Positions 8,394 through 18,794 are shown, numbered from the stretch's first letter. The stretch: 64,000 bases of DNA from Salinicola peritrichatus (GCF_003206715.1 NZ_PZJU01000004.1:20059-84058); one strand, 5' to 3'. Notes: generated from the letters alone by a model not told the origin. Made by a program: numbers and translations.

Positions 8394-10355
8394 TTATTGG
8401 CCAGTCATGGCCAGTGCGTTCTCGTCCTTGTGACTGTCGGCAAGCGACAGCGAGAGATCGATCAGTCGAATATCGTGGCCCGCGATTCGCAGGTGGCAGG
8501 GGGTCTTCGCATCGCAGTCGAGATGTCCGGCCTCGGCGAGCGTCCTGTCGCCGACTCCGAACCGCGGGGCGAGTTGCGGATCGACGTGCAGGACCGTCGG
8601 TGTCCGCGGATCGCCATAGCCGTGCATGCTGGCGCCCCGAAGGCGGTCCAGCGTGGCGACGCGCCGATCGAAACTGTTGTCGAGCCGAAACTCTCCTGGC
8701 GGCAGGTGCACGCTGCTCCCTTCGGGAACGTCGGCCAGCGTCAGCGCCAGCCAGTAGCTGTCGCCGCGGTTTTCCGGGGTGACGTCATCGGGTTGCTCGC
8801 CGGTCATGGCGGCGACCGACAGACGATCCGCCGGCGCCATCACGCCGCCGACCACCGCCAGCACGAAGACCAGTGCACTGAAGTAGAGCGTGTGGATCAG
8901 GTGGCCGCCGAGGCGTTGACGGCGTGCGGCACGCGGGTCGTCCGGCTCGCCGGCGGAGATACCCTGGCGGGACCAGGTCTGGCGGTTGAAGCGGAAGCTG
9001 ACCCAGGTCTTGAGAATCGCGCCGCTCAACTGGTTGTAATAGAGCAGCGGCACCCACAGCAGACTCCAGCGCCCGCGCTGCCAGGCCAGTACCAGGCTGG
9101 TGATGCTCCGGGTCATGAGAATCCAGAGCAGATAGGCGAAGATGAACGAGGGGCGTATGAACAGCGTCAGCAGCACCGCGACGGTGGGCCCGATCAAGGT
9201 GGTCCACATCGATAGCCGTTGATCGACCAGGCTCCACCAGGCGAACCAGCCCACGCGCTTCGGGCCCAGCGCGATGGCGCGGCCGTTGGTGCGCAGCATG
9301 TTGCCGAACCAGCGGCGCATCAGGTCCAGCGACGAGCGGAAGAACCGGTGGCGGTTCGGCAACTCCTCGAACCCGGTGACATAGACGTCGGGAATGTAGA
9401 GCATCTTCCAGCGGTGCTTGAGCAGCCAGAACCAGGTCGACTTGTCGTCGCCCGAGAGAAACTTGAAGTTGCCGAAGCGCCAATGCTCGACGTGGTCGTT
9501 CTCGACCAGTTCGATGAACTCCGGATTGGTGGCGAGGTCGGCACGGAAGGCGCTGTAGCGCCCGGTCAACACCAGCAGGCACTCGGAGACCGAGGTCGAG
9601 CTCATGACCAGATGCCGCTGTGCGTAGCGCAGGTCATACCACTCCTTGGTCACGTCGTTGCCGATGACCACGGCGTTGTTGTTGGTGGTGATGGCGCCGA
9701 GATCCCCGCGGGAGAGGAAGAACGACAGCGAACGCTCCAACGTGCCCGGTTCGATGCGGATATCACCGTCCATGCTGACCAGCAGCGAACGCTCGGTTGG
9801 CATGCAGCGGGAGATGGCGCGCAGGACCTCGGCCATCGCCGAACGCTTGCCGTCGCCTTTCTGGAACATGTAGCGAATGCTGACGTTGCGTGGCCAGCCG
9901 TGTTCTTCCATCACCTGGTCGATGATGTCGACATCGCTGCGATCGGCGATGGCGGCGAAGATCGTGGTTGGCACGCCGTAGTCGGCGGCATCGCGAACCA
10001 GCGCGTCGTAGACGGCGAAGGTGACTTCGGTATCGATGCGAAACGACGTGCAGAGCACATACAGCGCGTCCGGTTCCTGCTCGGCGCTGGCGGCATCGGC
10101 TTCGGCCCGCAGCCGGGGGAAGATTCGGCGGTTGTACCAGACCGAACGGATTGCCTGGACGAACCACCATGAGTAGCGCCAGGCGCCAACCAGACCCACC
10201 GCGAGGATGAAGCTCTTCGATCCGGGGTGGAAGACTTCACTTGGCAGATGCGCGACCAACAGCACGATCGTTGATGCCAACAGCAGCAGTACGGTCAGCT
10301 CCGTCGCGATCGACGCCTTGCTGGGTCTGGCGCGGGTGTAGTTGAAATGGTTCAT
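8394..10355 (-). CDS. alg8: Alg8-like processive GT2 synthase with C-terminal extension
   Basis: A 653-residue membrane glycosyltransferase. Start chosen at MNHFNYTRARP, which has AAGGA upstream. Order of features: two N-terminal membrane helices, GT2 domain with SFRIDTE, GKRSAMAEVLRAISR, the acidic VSMDGDI motif, TGRYSAFRAD, NPEFIELVENDH, the SGDDKSTW motif, then RRWFGNMLRTNGRAI (the QxxRW-equivalent region) and further membrane helices. All of these match Alg8, the alginate polymerase. Pseudomonas Alg8 is about 494 residues; here about 130 residues follow the last helix (LIHTLYFSALVFVLAVVGGV). They contain SVHLPPGEFRL and GHDIRLIDLSLSL, reminiscent of the first rungs of a right-handed beta-helix and probably periplasmic. 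The gene follows the dehydrogenase by 160 bases. The donor may be UDP-GlcA rather than GDP-ManA. Confidence 0.9.
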   Translation of the reverse strand: MNHFNYTRARPSKASIATELTVLLLLASTIVLLVAHLPSEVFHPGSKSFILAVGLVGAWRYSWWFVQAIRSVWYNRRIFPRLRAEADAASAEQEPDALYVLCTSFRIDTEVTFAVYDALVRDAADYGVPTTIFAAIADRSDVDIIDQVMEEHGWPRNVSIRYMFQKGDGKRSAMAEVLRAISRCMPTERSLLVSMDGDIRIEPGTLERSLSFFLSRGDLGAITTNNNAVVIGNDVTKEWYDLRYAQRHLVMSSTSVSECLLVLTGRYSAFRADLATNPEFIELVENDHVEHWRFGNFKFLSGDDKSTWFWLLKHRWKMLYIPDVYVTGFEELPNRHRFFRSSLDLMRRWFGNMLRTNGRAIALGPKRVGWFAWWSLVDQRLSMWTTLIGPTVAVLLTLFIRPSFIFAYLLWILMTRSITSLVLAWQRGRWSLLWVPLLYYNQLSGAILKTWVSFRFNRQTWSRQGISAGEPDDPRAARRQRLGGHLIHTLYFSALVFVLAVVGGVMAPADRLSVAAMTGEQPDDVTPENRGDSYWLALTLADVPEGSSVHLPPGEFRLDNSFDRRVATLDRLRGASMHGYGDPRTPTVLHVDPQLAPRFGVGDRTLAEAGHLDCDAKTPCHLRIAGHDIRLIDLSLSLADSHKDENALAMTGQ

Positions 10356-10515
10356 CGGGATGTCCTTGGAATCGTACCTCGACGGCATTCCTTGCGCGTC
10401 GGCGTCGACGTCGCCGACGCGGATCCCTCCGATCGACACGCAGGCGCCAATCGGAACGGGGGCATGGCATTCGGAGCCGACGCTGGCCCAGGCCAACGCC
10501 GGCGGGGACGTAACG

Positions 10516-11928
10516 TCAGAGCGTGTAGGCCACGCTCGGGCCGTTGCGCCCGGTCTGGGTTGCCATGGGCGACGTGGTGGCATCCGCCTGCGGTATCCGC
10601 AGCGAATCGGCGCGTCCGACGGCAAAGTAGAGCAGGCCGGCGGCACGCACGCTGTCCGGGTTGAACAGGTTGCGTCCGTCGATGATCGCCGGTGTGGTCA
10701 ACTGCTCGCGCAGACGGCGAAAATCGACCGTGCGGAACGCTTTCCACTCGGTGCAGATGACCAGCGCGTCGGCGCCCTCCAGGGTGTCGTCGCGGCGCCG
10801 GGTCAGTACGAGATCGTCGCGCTCGCCATAGATGCGGCGACACTCTTTCATCGCTTCCGGATCGTAGGCGCGGACCTTGCCGCCGGCGGCCCAGATGGAC
10901 TCCATCAAGGCCCGGGCGGGCGCTTCGCGCATGTCGTCGGTGTTGGGCTTGAAAGCCAGCCCCCAAACCGCAATGGTCTTGTCGCGAATGTCGCCATCGA
11001 GCGCCTGGGAGAGCTTGGTGAACAGACTGGCCTTCTGGCGCCGATTGACTGCCTCCACCGCATTGAGCAATTCGGCTTCGTAAGCCACGTCCTGGGCGGT
11101 ACGAGCCAGAGCCTGGACGTCCTTGGGGAAGCAGGAGCCGCCGTAGCCGCAGCCGGGATAGATGAAGCTGTAACCGATGCGCGGATCGCTGCCGATGCCA
11201 CGGCGAACGTTCTCGACGTCGGCGCCGAGCCGTTCGGCGAGATTCGAGATCTCGTTCATGAAGCTGATCTTGGTCGCCAGCATGGCGTTGGCGGCGTACT
11301 TGGTCAGCTCGGCGCTACGGATGTCCATGAACATCAGCTTTTCCTGGCGCCGGTTGTAGGGTGCATAGCATTCGCGCATCAGCGGTTCGACACGGGGTGA
11401 GTCGCAGCCGATGATGATCCGCGCGCCCTGGGAAAAGTCCTCGACGGCCGAGCCTTCCTTGAGGAACTCCGGATTCGAGCAGACGTCGAAATCGATATCG
11501 ACATCGCGTCGTGCCAGGCGGTGACGGATCGTCTTGGAGACGTGATCGGCCGTGCCCACCGGCACCGTCGACTTGTCGATGACCAGCTTGTACTCCTGCA
11601 TGTGCTCGGCAATGGCATCGGCCACGCTGAGCACGTATTTGAGGTCGGCGCTGCCATCTTCGTCGGGCGGGGTGCCTACGGCGATGAACTGCAACGCGCC
11701 GAAGTTGACGGCTTGCGCCGGATCGGTGGTGAACAGTAGCCGTTCTTCGGCCACGTTCTGCTTGACCAGCGCTTCCAGGCCCGGTTCGTAGATCGGAATG
11801 ATGCCATTCTTGAGGCCTTCGATCTTGTGACTGTCCACGTCCATGCACATGACTTCATGACCGGCGTCGGCAAGGCAGGCGCCGGTGACCAAGCCAACAT
11901 AGCCAGTACCAAAGATAGTGATCCGCAT
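10516..11928 (-). CDS. ugd: UDP-glucose 6-dehydrogenase (in the algD position)
   Basis: A 470-residue NAD-dependent nucleotide-sugar dehydrogenase with N-terminal Rossmann motif [17 protein letters not shown], the [13 protein letters not shown] and [10 protein letters not shown] segments, [15 protein letters not shown], and the catalytic cysteine in [14 protein letters not shown]. These match UDP-glucose 6-dehydrogenases. GDP-mannose dehydrogenase (AlgD) typically shows LGYVGAVCAGCL, VRSTVLPGT and GGSCLPKDVRAL, as I recall. The product should be UDP-glucuronate. It is first in the polysaccharide operon, where alginate producers place algD. The ATG has AGGAG 7 bases upstream. The last 25-30 residues are a low-complexity tail outside the conserved fold. 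Reading it as GDP-mannose dehydrogenase is less likely but should be checked biochemically. Confidence 0.88.
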   Translation of the reverse strand: MRITIFGTGYVGLVTGACLADAGHEVMCMDVDSHKIEGLKNGIIPIYEPGLEALVKQNVAEERLLFTTDPAQAVNFGALQFIAVGTPPDEDGSADLKYVLSVADAIAEHMQEYKLVIDKSTVPVGTADHVSKTIRHRLARRDVDIDFDVCSNPEFLKEGSAVEDFSQGARIIIGCDSPRVEPLMRECYAPYNRRQEKLMFMDIRSAELTKYAANAMLATKISFMNEISNLAERLGADVENVRRGIGSDPRIGYSFIYPGCGYGGSCFPKDVQALARTAQDVAYEAELLNAVEAVNRRQKASLFTKLSQALDGDIRDKTIAVWGLAFKPNTDDMREAPARALMESIWAAGGKVRAYDPEAMKECRRIYGERDDLVLTRRRDDTLEGADALVICTEWKAFRTVDFRRLREQLTTPAIIDGRNLFNPDSVRAAGLLYFAVGRADSLRIPQADATTSPMATQTGRNGPSVAYTL

Positions 11929-12572
11929 TACTGCTCTCCTTGCTTATGTAGCGTTACATTTCTGTCTCATCGTGACGCTCTTTAACACGACAGCGGTGAT
12001 TCGAGAGGCAATCGACAGCGACGTAAGAAAGACAGGGAAGCGATTCTCACGTCTCTTCTAACGCCATTCGATTCCCAGTGAGCGGGCGCGCTTCATAAAA
12101 GACCCGGAATCAATGGGTTAAAAAATTTACCTTATATAAGTAACTGATTTTATTTATATAATTTTGTGTTCGAATATTTACAGCCACTAACGAACGCCGT
12201 TTCCGAACTGCTGAAAACGTTAGGGCTAAAGTCGATTGCGGTCCAATACGCGATCTGCCTTGCTGGTTCCGGTACACAATTCATGTCGAAGTATTGCGCT
12301 GGTTGTTCCCTGAGGCCGACATGGGTTGTCGGTAAATAGAGACGTGATTTTTTGTAAAAACCGCCATTATGAAACAATGTGTTAAATAAGTTGTTTTCAT
12401 GTTTCATGGATATCGAAGAGAGGCTTTTTGTTTATTTTTGATGCAGGGATTGAAGATCGGTGAATTGGCCGCAGTTGTCGTTCGTCTCCGGCTCTCGGAC
12501 GCTGTTTGCTCAGTCTCTACTAACGGCCCCTCCCGCATGGATGTGCCAGGGGACCGAAGAGAGCTGCCAGGG
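11929..12572. promoter_or_regulatory. AT-rich leader and regulatory region of the polysaccharide operon
   Basis: A non-coding stretch between the divergent ugd and suf regulator genes. Nearest ugd is an inverted repeat ATGTA-GCGT-TACAT at 11946-11959, a possible operator in the leader. At 12129-12145 lies TTACCTTATATAAGTAA, whose core CTTATATAAG is a perfect palindrome, within a strongly AT-rich block (about 12110-12440) unlike the surrounding DNA. No AlgU-type GAACTT/TCTGA promoter was found by eye on the minus strand. No convincing gene lies here; short open frames show no family features or ribosome-binding sites. Confidence 0.45.
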
Positions 12573-12601
12573 TTCACAGCGGGAGCAAAGGGGACTAAAA
12601 T
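12573..12601 (+). promoter_or_regulatory. Sigma-70-type promoter of the suf operon
   Basis: TTCACA (-35), a 17-base spacer and TAAAAT (-10), an excellent match to the sigma-70 consensus and spacing. It lies about 40 bases before the ATG of the Fe-S regulator and overlaps the candidate operator. Confidence 0.7.
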
Positions 12602-12605
12602 GGTC
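12593..12605 (+). promoter_or_regulatory. IscR type 1-like operator over the suf -10 box
   Basis: GACTAAAATGGTC, flanked as GGGGACTAAAATGGTCCTAT, is an imperfect dyad close to the IscR type 1 core GACTRWWWYAGTC, with one mismatch. It covers the -10 box, as expected for repression by an Rrf2-family protein holding a cluster. The gene immediately downstream encodes such a protein, so autoregulation is likely. Confidence 0.6.
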
Positions 12606-12641
12606 CTATATGAATGATGTCGATAACCAGGGACATCGGGC

Positions 12642-13118
12642 ATGCTGAAACTGTCGAAGTTGACTGACTACGCCGCGGTCATCATGGCGCATATCGCACG
12701 TGACCCCGCGAAAGCGCAGACGGCATCCGAATTGGCGCAATGCGTGAATCTTCCCCATCCCACGGTGGGCAAGATTCTCAAGATGCTGGCCAAGAAAGGC
12801 TTGCTGGAATCGCGACGCGGCTCGCAGGGTGGCTATGTACTGGCGCGGCCGGCATCGAGGATATCGGCCAGTGACATCATTGCGGCTATCGAGGGCCCCA
12901 TTGGCATGACCGAGTGCAGTCATGCCGATGGCGATTGTGAATTGCTGGACATCTGCGGCGTGGCGGACAACTGGCAACGCGTTTCGCAGGCGGTTCGCAC
13001 CCTGCTGGATGGCGTCACGCTGGCGCACCTGGCACAGACCGCGCCGATCAAGCTGCCGGTGCAGATGCCCATACAGAGCGTGACCCTGGCGAGTGGAGCC
13101 GAGTACGGCAAGGGCTGA
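12642..13118 (+). CDS. SUF-type Fe-S assembly regulator, Rrf2 family
   Basis: A 158-residue Rrf2-family winged-helix regulator. The N-terminal helix-turn-helix (LSKLTDYAAVIMAHIARD, HPTVGKILKMLAKKGLLESRRGSQGGY) is followed by three cysteines, C92, C99 and C105, spaced much like the cluster-ligating cysteines of IscR. It resembles the SUF-system regulator subgroup found directly upstream of sufB in many gammaproteobacteria. It probably senses Fe-S status and represses its own operon through the dyad over the promoter. The ATG is preceded by AGGGA. About 157 bases separate it from sufB, possibly with internal regulation. It is not the isc-operon IscR, since no iscSUA follows. Confidence 0.88.
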   Translation: MLKLSKLTDYAAVIMAHIARDPAKAQTASELAQCVNLPHPTVGKILKMLAKKGLLESRRGSQGGYVLARPASRISASDIIAAIEGPIGMTECSHADGDCELLDICGVADNWQRVSQAVRTLLDGVTLAHLAQTAPIKLPVQMPIQSVTLASGAEYGKG

Positions 13119-13275
13119 AAGACGGCCGGCCCGGGTCAAACCGGCTGGGTCAAAAACGATAGCACGACGAAATGGGTCAGCATCGCCAACGACCGTCGAT
13201 GGCAAGAGAGGGAAGCCGCCGATGTGGGTAAGCGAGCTGCCACGATAAGACTCTCGAACGAGAGGAGAGGAGACC

Positions 13276-14718
<1,443 letters not shown>

Positions 14719-14824
14719 CGCGATCGTCGGCTTCCGACGCGCTTCGTCGATGGTATATCCGCTTTTTCCGGGGGCCGTTTCGGTGGCCCCTGTCGTCTCA
14801 AGATCACCGTCTTAAGGTAATTAC

Positions 14825-15577
14825 ATGCTCGAAGTCAAAGATCTTCACGTCACGGTCGAGGACAAGGCGATCCTCAAGGGTCTCGATCTGACCGTCAATG
14901 CCGGTGAAGTCCACGCCATCATGGGCCCGAACGGGGCCGGCAAGTCGACTCTGTCCGCGGTGATCGCGGGCAAGGAAGGCTACGAGGTCACTCAGGGTAC
15001 GATTCTGTTCGAGGGACAGGACGTGCTCGAGATGGAAATCGAGGAGCGTGCCCGCGCCGGCCTGCTGCTGGGGTTCCAATATCCGATCGAGATCCCCGGG
15101 GTCAAGAATATCTATCTGCTCAAGGCGGCCCTCAACGCCCAACGCGAAGCCCGCGGTGAAGGCGAGATCCCGGCGCCGGAGTTCATGAAGCTGGTGCGCG
15201 AGAAGAGCGCCCAGATGCAGATGGATCCTAGCTTCCTGCAGCGCGCGGTCAATGAAGGTTTCTCCGGCGGCGAGAAGAAGCGCAACGAAATCCTGCAGAT
15301 GCTGGTGCTCGAGCCGAAACTGGCAATGCTCGACGAGATCGATTCCGGGCTCGACATCGATGCCATGAAAATCGTCGCGCAGGGCGTCAATTCGCTGCGC
15401 AGTGCCGGCCGCGCGATTCTGCTGGTGACCCACTATCAGCGTCTGCTCAATCACATCGAGCCGGACCGGGTCCATGTGCTGGTCGACGGCCGCATCGTCA
15501 AGAGCGGCGACAAGGAGCTGGCGCTGGAACTCGAAGCTCGCGGTTACGAGTGGGTGCTGGAGGAGTCTGTCGCATGA
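14825..15577 (+). CDS. sufC: Fe-S assembly ATPase SufC
   Basis: A 250-residue ABC-type ATPase, the energising subunit of SufBCD. Walker A is GPNGAGKST, the Q-loop lies near GFQYPIEIPGV, the signature is FSGGEKKRNEI, Walker B is LAMLDEIDSGLDID, and the H-loop is LLVTHYQRLL. Such SufC proteins work in the cytosol and change the conformation of SufB and SufD. The stop overlaps the sufD start in ATGA, so translation is coupled. A 106-base gap follows sufB. Confidence 0.96.
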   Translation: MLEVKDLHVTVEDKAILKGLDLTVNAGEVHAIMGPNGAGKSTLSAVIAGKEGYEVTQGTILFEGQDVLEMEIEERARAGLLLGFQYPIEIPGVKNIYLLKAALNAQREARGEGEIPAPEFMKLVREKSAQMQMDPSFLQRAVNEGFSGGEKKRNEILQMLVLEPKLAMLDEIDSGLDIDAMKIVAQGVNSLRSAGRAILLVTHYQRLLNHIEPDRVHVLVDGRIVKSGDKELALELEARGYEWVLEESVA

Positions 15578-16911
15578 GTGCACCGGAACGCTTTCTCAAG
15601 CGTCTGAACGCACGCCGTGGCGAGGATCCGAGCTGGGTGGCGGCCCGCCGCCAGGCCGGCGCGGCGCGCTTCGAGGCGCTCGGTTTCCCGACCCGTCGCG
15701 ACGAGGAGTGGAAGTACACCGACGTGCGACGCATCGCCGAGGGCGACTTCGCCCTGGCAACGGATGCCGAATTCGACGCGACCCGTTTCGACGCGCAGCG
15801 TCTGGATATCGACGCCTATCGGCTGGTGCTGGTCGACGGCCGTTTCAATCCCGGGCTGTCCGAGCTCGATGGGCTGCCGGCGGGCGTCTCCATCGAACCG
15901 CTGTCACAGGCGATCGAGGCCAATCACGAAGCGGTCGGCGGTGCCCTTGGGCGGCTCGCGGGAGTCGATTTCTCACCCTTCACCGCGCTCAATACCGCCT
16001 TTGCCGACGAGGGTGCCATCGTGCGCTTGGCCGCCGGCACCGTGGTCGACAAGCCGATCTACCTGCTGATGCTCTCGCGAGCCAACGATCAGCCGGTGAT
16101 GAGCCACCCGAGGGTACTGGTGGAAGCCGGTGCGCGCTGCGAGGCGACGATCATCGAACATTACGTCGGGGAGCCGGAAGCCGCCAACTTCACCAACGTG
16201 GTCAGCGAGATTCTGCTCGATCGCGGCGCCATGATCGATCATTACAAGCTGCAGGAAGCGTCGCTGGCGGACCTGCACGTGGCCAGCATTCATATCGAGC
16301 AGGGTCGCGACAGCCGCTTCAATTCGTTCAATCTCAATCTCGGTGGCGCGCTGGTACGCAACGATCTGGTCACCGAACTCAACGCCGAGGGTGCCGAGAC
16401 ACACTACAACGGCCTGTTCTTCGTCCAGGGGCGCCAGCACGTCGACAACCATACGCTGGTCAATCACAACGCGCCGCGTACGTTCTCCAACGAGAACTAC
16501 AAGGGCATCCTCGACGACCGCGCTCATGGCGTGTTCAACGGCAAGGTGATGGTCAAGCGGGATAGCCAGCAGATCGAGGCGTATCAGAACAACGCCAATC
16601 TGCTGCTCTCCGATCGCGCCGAGATCGACACCAAGCCCGAGCTGGTGATTTACGCCGACGACGTCAAGTGTTCCCACGGCGCGACCACCGGCCAGCTCGA
16701 TGAAAACGCGGTGTATGCGCTGCGCACCCGCGGCATCGACGAGCCGATGGCGCGGGCATTGCTGACGCTGGCCTTCGCCGGCGAGGTGATGGAGCAGGTG
16801 CGCTTGAGTGCCGTGGCCGAGCGGGTCGAGCGCGCCGTGGCGGGTCGTTTGCCGGAGCGTTTCAATCTCAGCGATCTGGTCGAAACCGCCGAGGCGGTGC
16901 AGGAGGCTTGA
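15574..16911 (+). CDS. sufD: Fe-S assembly protein SufD
   Basis: A 445-residue SufD, paralogous to SufB and the other half of the scaffold; it is linked to iron acquisition by the complex. The start MSAPERFLKRLNARR is set by the ATGA overlap with sufC. Conserved features include GFPTRRDEEWKYTDV at the N-terminus and, near the C-terminus, DDVKCSHGATTGQLDENAVY, which holds the conserved cysteine-histidine pair, and YALRTRGIDE. It ends one base before the sufS ATG. Confidence 0.95.
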   Translation: MSAPERFLKRLNARRGEDPSWVAARRQAGAARFEALGFPTRRDEEWKYTDVRRIAEGDFALATDAEFDATRFDAQRLDIDAYRLVLVDGRFNPGLSELDGLPAGVSIEPLSQAIEANHEAVGGALGRLAGVDFSPFTALNTAFADEGAIVRLAAGTVVDKPIYLLMLSRANDQPVMSHPRVLVEAGARCEATIIEHYVGEPEAANFTNVVSEILLDRGAMIDHYKLQEASLADLHVASIHIEQGRDSRFNSFNLNLGGALVRNDLVTELNAEGAETHYNGLFFVQGRQHVDNHTLVNHNAPRTFSNENYKGILDDRAHGVFNGKVMVKRDSQQIEAYQNNANLLLSDRAEIDTKPELVIYADDVKCSHGATTGQLDENAVYALRTRGIDEPMARALLTLAFAGEVMEQVRLSAVAERVERAVAGRLPERFNLSDLVETAEAVQEA

Positions 16912-16912
16912 A

Positions 16913-18154
16913 ATGACTTCGATCACCGATCTGACGCTGGACCTGGCAGCGGTGCGCCGGGACTTTCCGATCCTGGAGCGCGAGGTTCATGGCAAGCCTC
17001 TGATCTATCTCGACAACGCGGCGACCAGCCAGACGCCGTCAGCGGTGATCGATTGTCTGAGCGACTACTACCGCCGCTACAACGCCAACATCCACCGTGG
17101 CCTGCATACCCTGGCCGACGAGGCCACCGCGGCCTACGAGGGGGTACGGGCCAAGGTGCAGGCGCACCTCAACGCCTTCGAGCCACGCGAGATCGTGTTC
17201 ACCCGGGGCACCACCGAGGCGATCAACCTGGTGGCCAACAGTTGGGGGCGCGCCAATCTCAAGCCCGGCGACGAGGTGGTGATATCGCTGATGGAGCATC
17301 ACTCCAACATCGTGCCCTGGCAACTGCTGGAGCGTGAGTTGGGGATCGTGATTCGGGTCATCCCGGTCGATGACCGCGGCGTGCTCGATCTCGAGTCCTA
17401 CCGTGAAATGCTCGGCGAGCGCACCCGGCTCGTCTGCGTCAATCACGTTTCCAACGCCCTGGGCACGGTCAATCCGGTCGCCGAGATCGCCAAGGCGGCA
17501 CACGCCCATGGCGCGCTGATCCTGGTGGATGGCGCCCAGGCGGTGCCGCACCAGGCGATCGACGTACAGGCGCTGGATGCCGACTTCTATGCCTTTTCCG
17601 GCCACAAGGTCTACGGCCCGCTGGGCGCCGGGGCGCTTTACGCCAAGGCGTCGATTCTCGAATCGATGCCGCCGTGGCAGGGCGGTGGCGAGATGATCTC
17701 GCGGGTCTCGTTCGATCGCGGCACCGAGTTCGCCGCCATTCCGCACCGCTTCGAGGCGGGCACCCCGGCGGTGGCCGAGGTGGTCGCCATGGGCGCGGCG
17801 CTGGATTGGGTCAACGCGCTCGGCATCGAGCGTCTGGCGGCCTGGGAGCAGTGGCTGCTCGACCATGCCACCCAGCGACTCGAGCGGATCGATGGCCTGC
17901 GCATCTTCGGTACCGCGCCCGAGAAAGCGGGTGTGATCTCCTTCGTCGTCGATGGCGCCCACGCACAGGATATCGGTCTGCTGATCGACCAGTTGGGCGT
18001 CGCCATTCGCACCGGTCACCACTGCGCCCAGCCGGTACTGGCCCGCTTCGGGATCGAGGCCACCTGTCGCGCTTCGCTGGCGGTCTACAACACGCCGGAA
18101 GAGGTCGACGCCTTCGTCGAGGCCTTGCAGCGCGTACTCGGTATGCTGCGTTGA
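16913..18154 (+). CDS. sufS: Cysteine desulfurase SufS
   Basis: A 413-residue group II cysteine desulfurase, a pyridoxal-phosphate enzyme that takes sulfur from cysteine for cluster building. Motifs: IYLDNAATSQTP, NIHRGLHTLADEAT, FTRGTTEAINLVA, LVDGAQAVPHQAIDVQ, the PLP lysine in FSGHKVYGPLG, and the catalytic cysteine in RTGHHCAQPV near residue 370. The ATG lies directly behind the sufD stop. No SufE or SufU sulfur acceptor is encoded in the operon, which group II desulfurases normally need; it may be elsewhere on the chromosome. Confidence 0.95.
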   Translation: MTSITDLTLDLAAVRRDFPILEREVHGKPLIYLDNAATSQTPSAVIDCLSDYYRRYNANIHRGLHTLADEATAAYEGVRAKVQAHLNAFEPREIVFTRGTTEAINLVANSWGRANLKPGDEVVISLMEHHSNIVPWQLLERELGIVIRVIPVDDRGVLDLESYREMLGERTRLVCVNHVSNALGTVNPVAEIAKAAHAHGALILVDGAQAVPHQAIDVQALDADFYAFSGHKVYGPLGAGALYAKASILESMPPWQGGGEMISRVSFDRGTEFAAIPHRFEAGTPAVAEVVAMGAALDWVNALGIERLAAWEQWLLDHATQRLERIDGLRIFGTAPEKAGVISFVVDGAHAQDIGLLIDQLGVAIRTGHHCAQPVLARFGIEATCRASLAVYNTPEEVDAFVEALQRVLGMLR

Positions 18155-18206
18155 GCCAGTTCTGGTTCCCGGCGTGTTTGGGCCGGTAATTCTGTCAGGA
18201 GAGACG

Positions 18207-18770
18207 ATGGATTCCTTGCGCGAAGTCTACAAGGGACAGGAGATGCCGTTGCAGCGGGACGTGGAGGCCATCTCCATCCCGTTCGGCAAGACCGTCACGC
18301 TGCCCGAGGACAGTACCGTCGTAGTCATGCAGGCCAAGGGCAGCTCGGTCAGCGTTAGCCACGAAGGACGGCTCTACCTGATCGAGGGGCACGATCTCGA
18401 TGCCCTGGGGCTGGAAGCGCTGGAGCGGCCGACGCTCGACCCGGACGCGACCGAAGAGGAGATGGAAGCGTTCGTGTGGGAGCAACTGCGTACCTGCTAC
18501 GATCCCGAGATTCCGGTCAATATCGTCGATCTCGGCCTGGTCTACGGCTGTCGTATCGAACGCCTGCTGAGCGGCGAGCGCATGGTGACCATTCGCATGA
18601 CCCTGACGGCGCCGGGTTGCGGCATGGGTGACGTGATCGCCGAGGATGCCCGGCGCAAGATTCTTGGCGCGCCGCAGTTTGCCAAGGTCCATGTGGAAAT
18701 CGTTTTCGATCCGCCCTGGAGCCGTGAGATGATGAGCGAAGAGGCGCGACTGGAGCTGGGGATGTTCTAG
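18207..18770 (+). CDS. sufT: Fe-S assembly factor SufT (MIP18/DUF59 family)
   Basis: A 187-residue protein with a C-terminal MIP18/PaaD-type domain: VWEQLRTCYDPEIPVNIVDLGLVYGCRIE, then MTLTAPGCGMGDVIAEDARRKI, and VHVEIVFDPPWSREMMSEEARLELGM. An N-terminal extension of about 85 residues is typical of proteins annotated as SufT. SufT-like proteins help mature Fe-S enzymes, especially under high demand. The ATG has CAGGAGAG upstream and lies 52 bases after sufS, at the end of the operon. Role inferred from family and position. Confidence 0.9.
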   Translation: MDSLREVYKGQEMPLQRDVEAISIPFGKTVTLPEDSTVVVMQAKGSSVSVSHEGRLYLIEGHDLDALGLEALERPTLDPDATEEEMEAFVWEQLRTCYDPEIPVNIVDLGLVYGCRIERLLSGERMVTIRMTLTAPGCGMGDVIAEDARRKILGAPQFAKVHVEIVFDPPWSREMMSEEARLELGMF

Positions 18771-18772
18771 GA

Positions 18773-18794
18773 AGCTGGCTGCGCTCGCCAACTT
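18773..18794 (+). terminator. Weak intrinsic terminator after sufT
   Basis: AGCTGGC / GCCAACT hairpin with one mismatch and a 7-base loop, followed by TTTT. It lies immediately after the sufT stop, the right place for the end of the suf transcript. The stem is short, so efficiency is uncertain. Confidence 0.45.

Noticed and set aside
10516..11928. Calling the first operon gene algD (GDP-mannose dehydrogenase)
   Set aside because: [23 protein letters not shown] and [12 protein letters not shown] are UDP-glucose-dehydrogenase features; the GMD signatures I remember are not present.
12150..12407. 85-codon minus-strand open frame in the AT-rich spacer
   Set aside because: Low-complexity translation, no ribosome-binding site and no recognisable domain; treated as non-coding.
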